Below, piece after piece: positions 63,072-64,000 of a DNA stretch of 64,000 nt. The notes below the pieces were generated by a model. The model had not been told where the DNA came from, did no database searches, and was given only the letters and a program-made list of their open reading frames with translations. The DNA comes from Blastocladiella emersonii ATCC 22665 (Eukaryota > Blastocladiomycota > Blastocladiomycetes > Blastocladiales > Blastocladiaceae): positions 2,135,501 through 2,199,500 of the forward strand of contig JANHCV010000005.1 of the NCBI GenBank assembly GCA_025594325.1, written 5' to 3'. Positions within the stretch are counted from its first letter, which is position 1; each line of letters starts with the position of its first letter. The position numbers were made by a program, and so were the translations under genes.

Positions 63072-64000
63072 TATTCAAATCTACCGCTTTGTGCACACTC
63101 CACTAGCCAACTCTTCGATCCACTAATTATGGAGCCCGTCGTCAAAGTACACTGTCCAATCAACTAAGTAAACAGCCAACCTGCCAGCCTGCCAGCCTGC
63201 CAGCCTGCCAGCCTGCCAACCTGCCAACCTGCCAACCTGCCGCCTTGCCTACCTGCTATCCGAACACCCACACCGCCTCGCAAGTCATTGGGGGCCCGCG
63301 CTCTCTGGTTGCCGTCCCAGCCAACAAAGGAATGAATGATGAGCCCTGGCAGCCTGGCAGCCTGCCACACTGACAGCCTGACTGACAGCGCCCACCCAGT
63401 AGATATTATCTATCTCGTAGGTAGTCTGGGAGGACTTCGTTAGTCAATACACGACCAGTCTCCTCCTGGCTGCCGGCTCTGCTGTCCACTCCAAGTCCTG
63501 CATGATGATGGGCCAAGGAGGGTTCCGAGCAGCTCCTCTGTCTACCCGCGTGAAACCACTCACCCGCTGACGGATGTATACCACGCACCGTGCAGCGCGC
63601 ACAGCACACAGCGCCCGACGCACCACGCGGTGCGCACACGGCGCAAACGGCCACCCTGGTGTCACACACACTCGCATGAACGGCAGGCATGCAAGGCGTC
63701 CGTCCTCAACTCAACAATGATTTATCATCCAGGCTTACTACTCGCTCCAACGGGTGCGCCTGCCTGCCCTCCCAGTGCCGTTGATTGATTGATGGGTGCG
63801 CCAGCCCCTGTTGCCAGCCACGTGGCAAGCAACACCTCAGCACCTGCGTCGCCCTGGCCACCGTCCGTACCTTGCAAACAGCGTAGCAGCCGTACTGCTT
63901 CACAGGGCTGCAGAGGGCTGGCTGCGGAGGGCTGAGGCGGCAGGGCTCCTCCTGCAGGAAGGAGACAGTGCTGGGGCCAAGGAGTGCTAGGGACGACAAA
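62118..64000. repeat. Macrosatellite unit 16 (partial, right edge)
   Basis: First 1883 bp of a sixteenth unit: satellite block, 4 CCTGCCAG copies and the start of the GC-rich spacer. The window ends at the equivalent of unit-1 position 1915, before the frozen minisatellite and the retrocopy. It has A and G at the 18- and 579-equivalent sites, like unit 2. Confidence 0.96.
63180..63235. repeat. CCTGCCAG minisatellite, 4 copies + 3 variants
   Basis: Short allele in the partial unit. Confidence 0.97.

Overview
The whole window is one tandem array of a ~4.1 kb macrosatellite in head-to-tail orientation: fifteen complete units (4110-4182 bp) and a partial sixteenth running off the right edge. No rRNA, tRNA, CRISPR array, bacterial operon or recognisable enzyme gene is present. 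The features point to a eukaryotic nuclear genome: satellite-type higher-order repeats, a poly(A)-tailed retroposed cDNA with target-site duplications, an AATAAA signal, and a candidate ORF with a GCC-ATG-G start context and C-ending codons. I cannot name the species.

Every unit has the same layout; coordinates here are for unit 1. (a) An AT-richer block of about eight diverged 138-bp satellite monomers, from the end of the previous unit to about 954. (b) A short unique stretch, then an 8-bp minisatellite (CCTGCCAG)n from 1063. (c) A GC-rich spacer, about 1151-2704, with a second, invariant 8/9-bp minisatellite at 2041-2134 and a G-rich stretch at 2471-2594. (d) A 1.25 kb insert at 2722-3973, flanked by a perfect 17-bp direct repeat (2705-2721 and 3974-3990). 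It ends in AATAAA, 12 bp, then a poly(A) run, and I read it as a retroposed mRNA. It carries an intact ORF of 177 codons (2861-3394) of unknown function. (e) The right copy of the 17-bp repeat lies inside the first, diverged 138-bp monomer of the next block, so the cDNA landed at the edge of a pre-existing satellite.

Divergence between units is extremely low. I found two length loci and eight single-base sites. The unit lengths are fully accounted for by CCTGCCAG copy number (4, 8, 9, 11, 12 or 13) plus the poly(A) run (10-12). Neighbouring 138-bp monomers inside one unit differ clearly, while the same monomer in different units is essentially identical: the signature of a higher-order repeat homogenised by unequal exchange or conversion. 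Inferred order of events: 138-bp satellite, then retroposition of an mRNA into its edge, then amplification of the composite 4.1 kb unit, then continuing change at the CCTGCCAG locus.

The only gene-like object is the retrocopy ORF, present fifteen times. Whether it is expressed cannot be decided from sequence alone; the array may be structural (centromeric, subtelomeric or heterochromatic).
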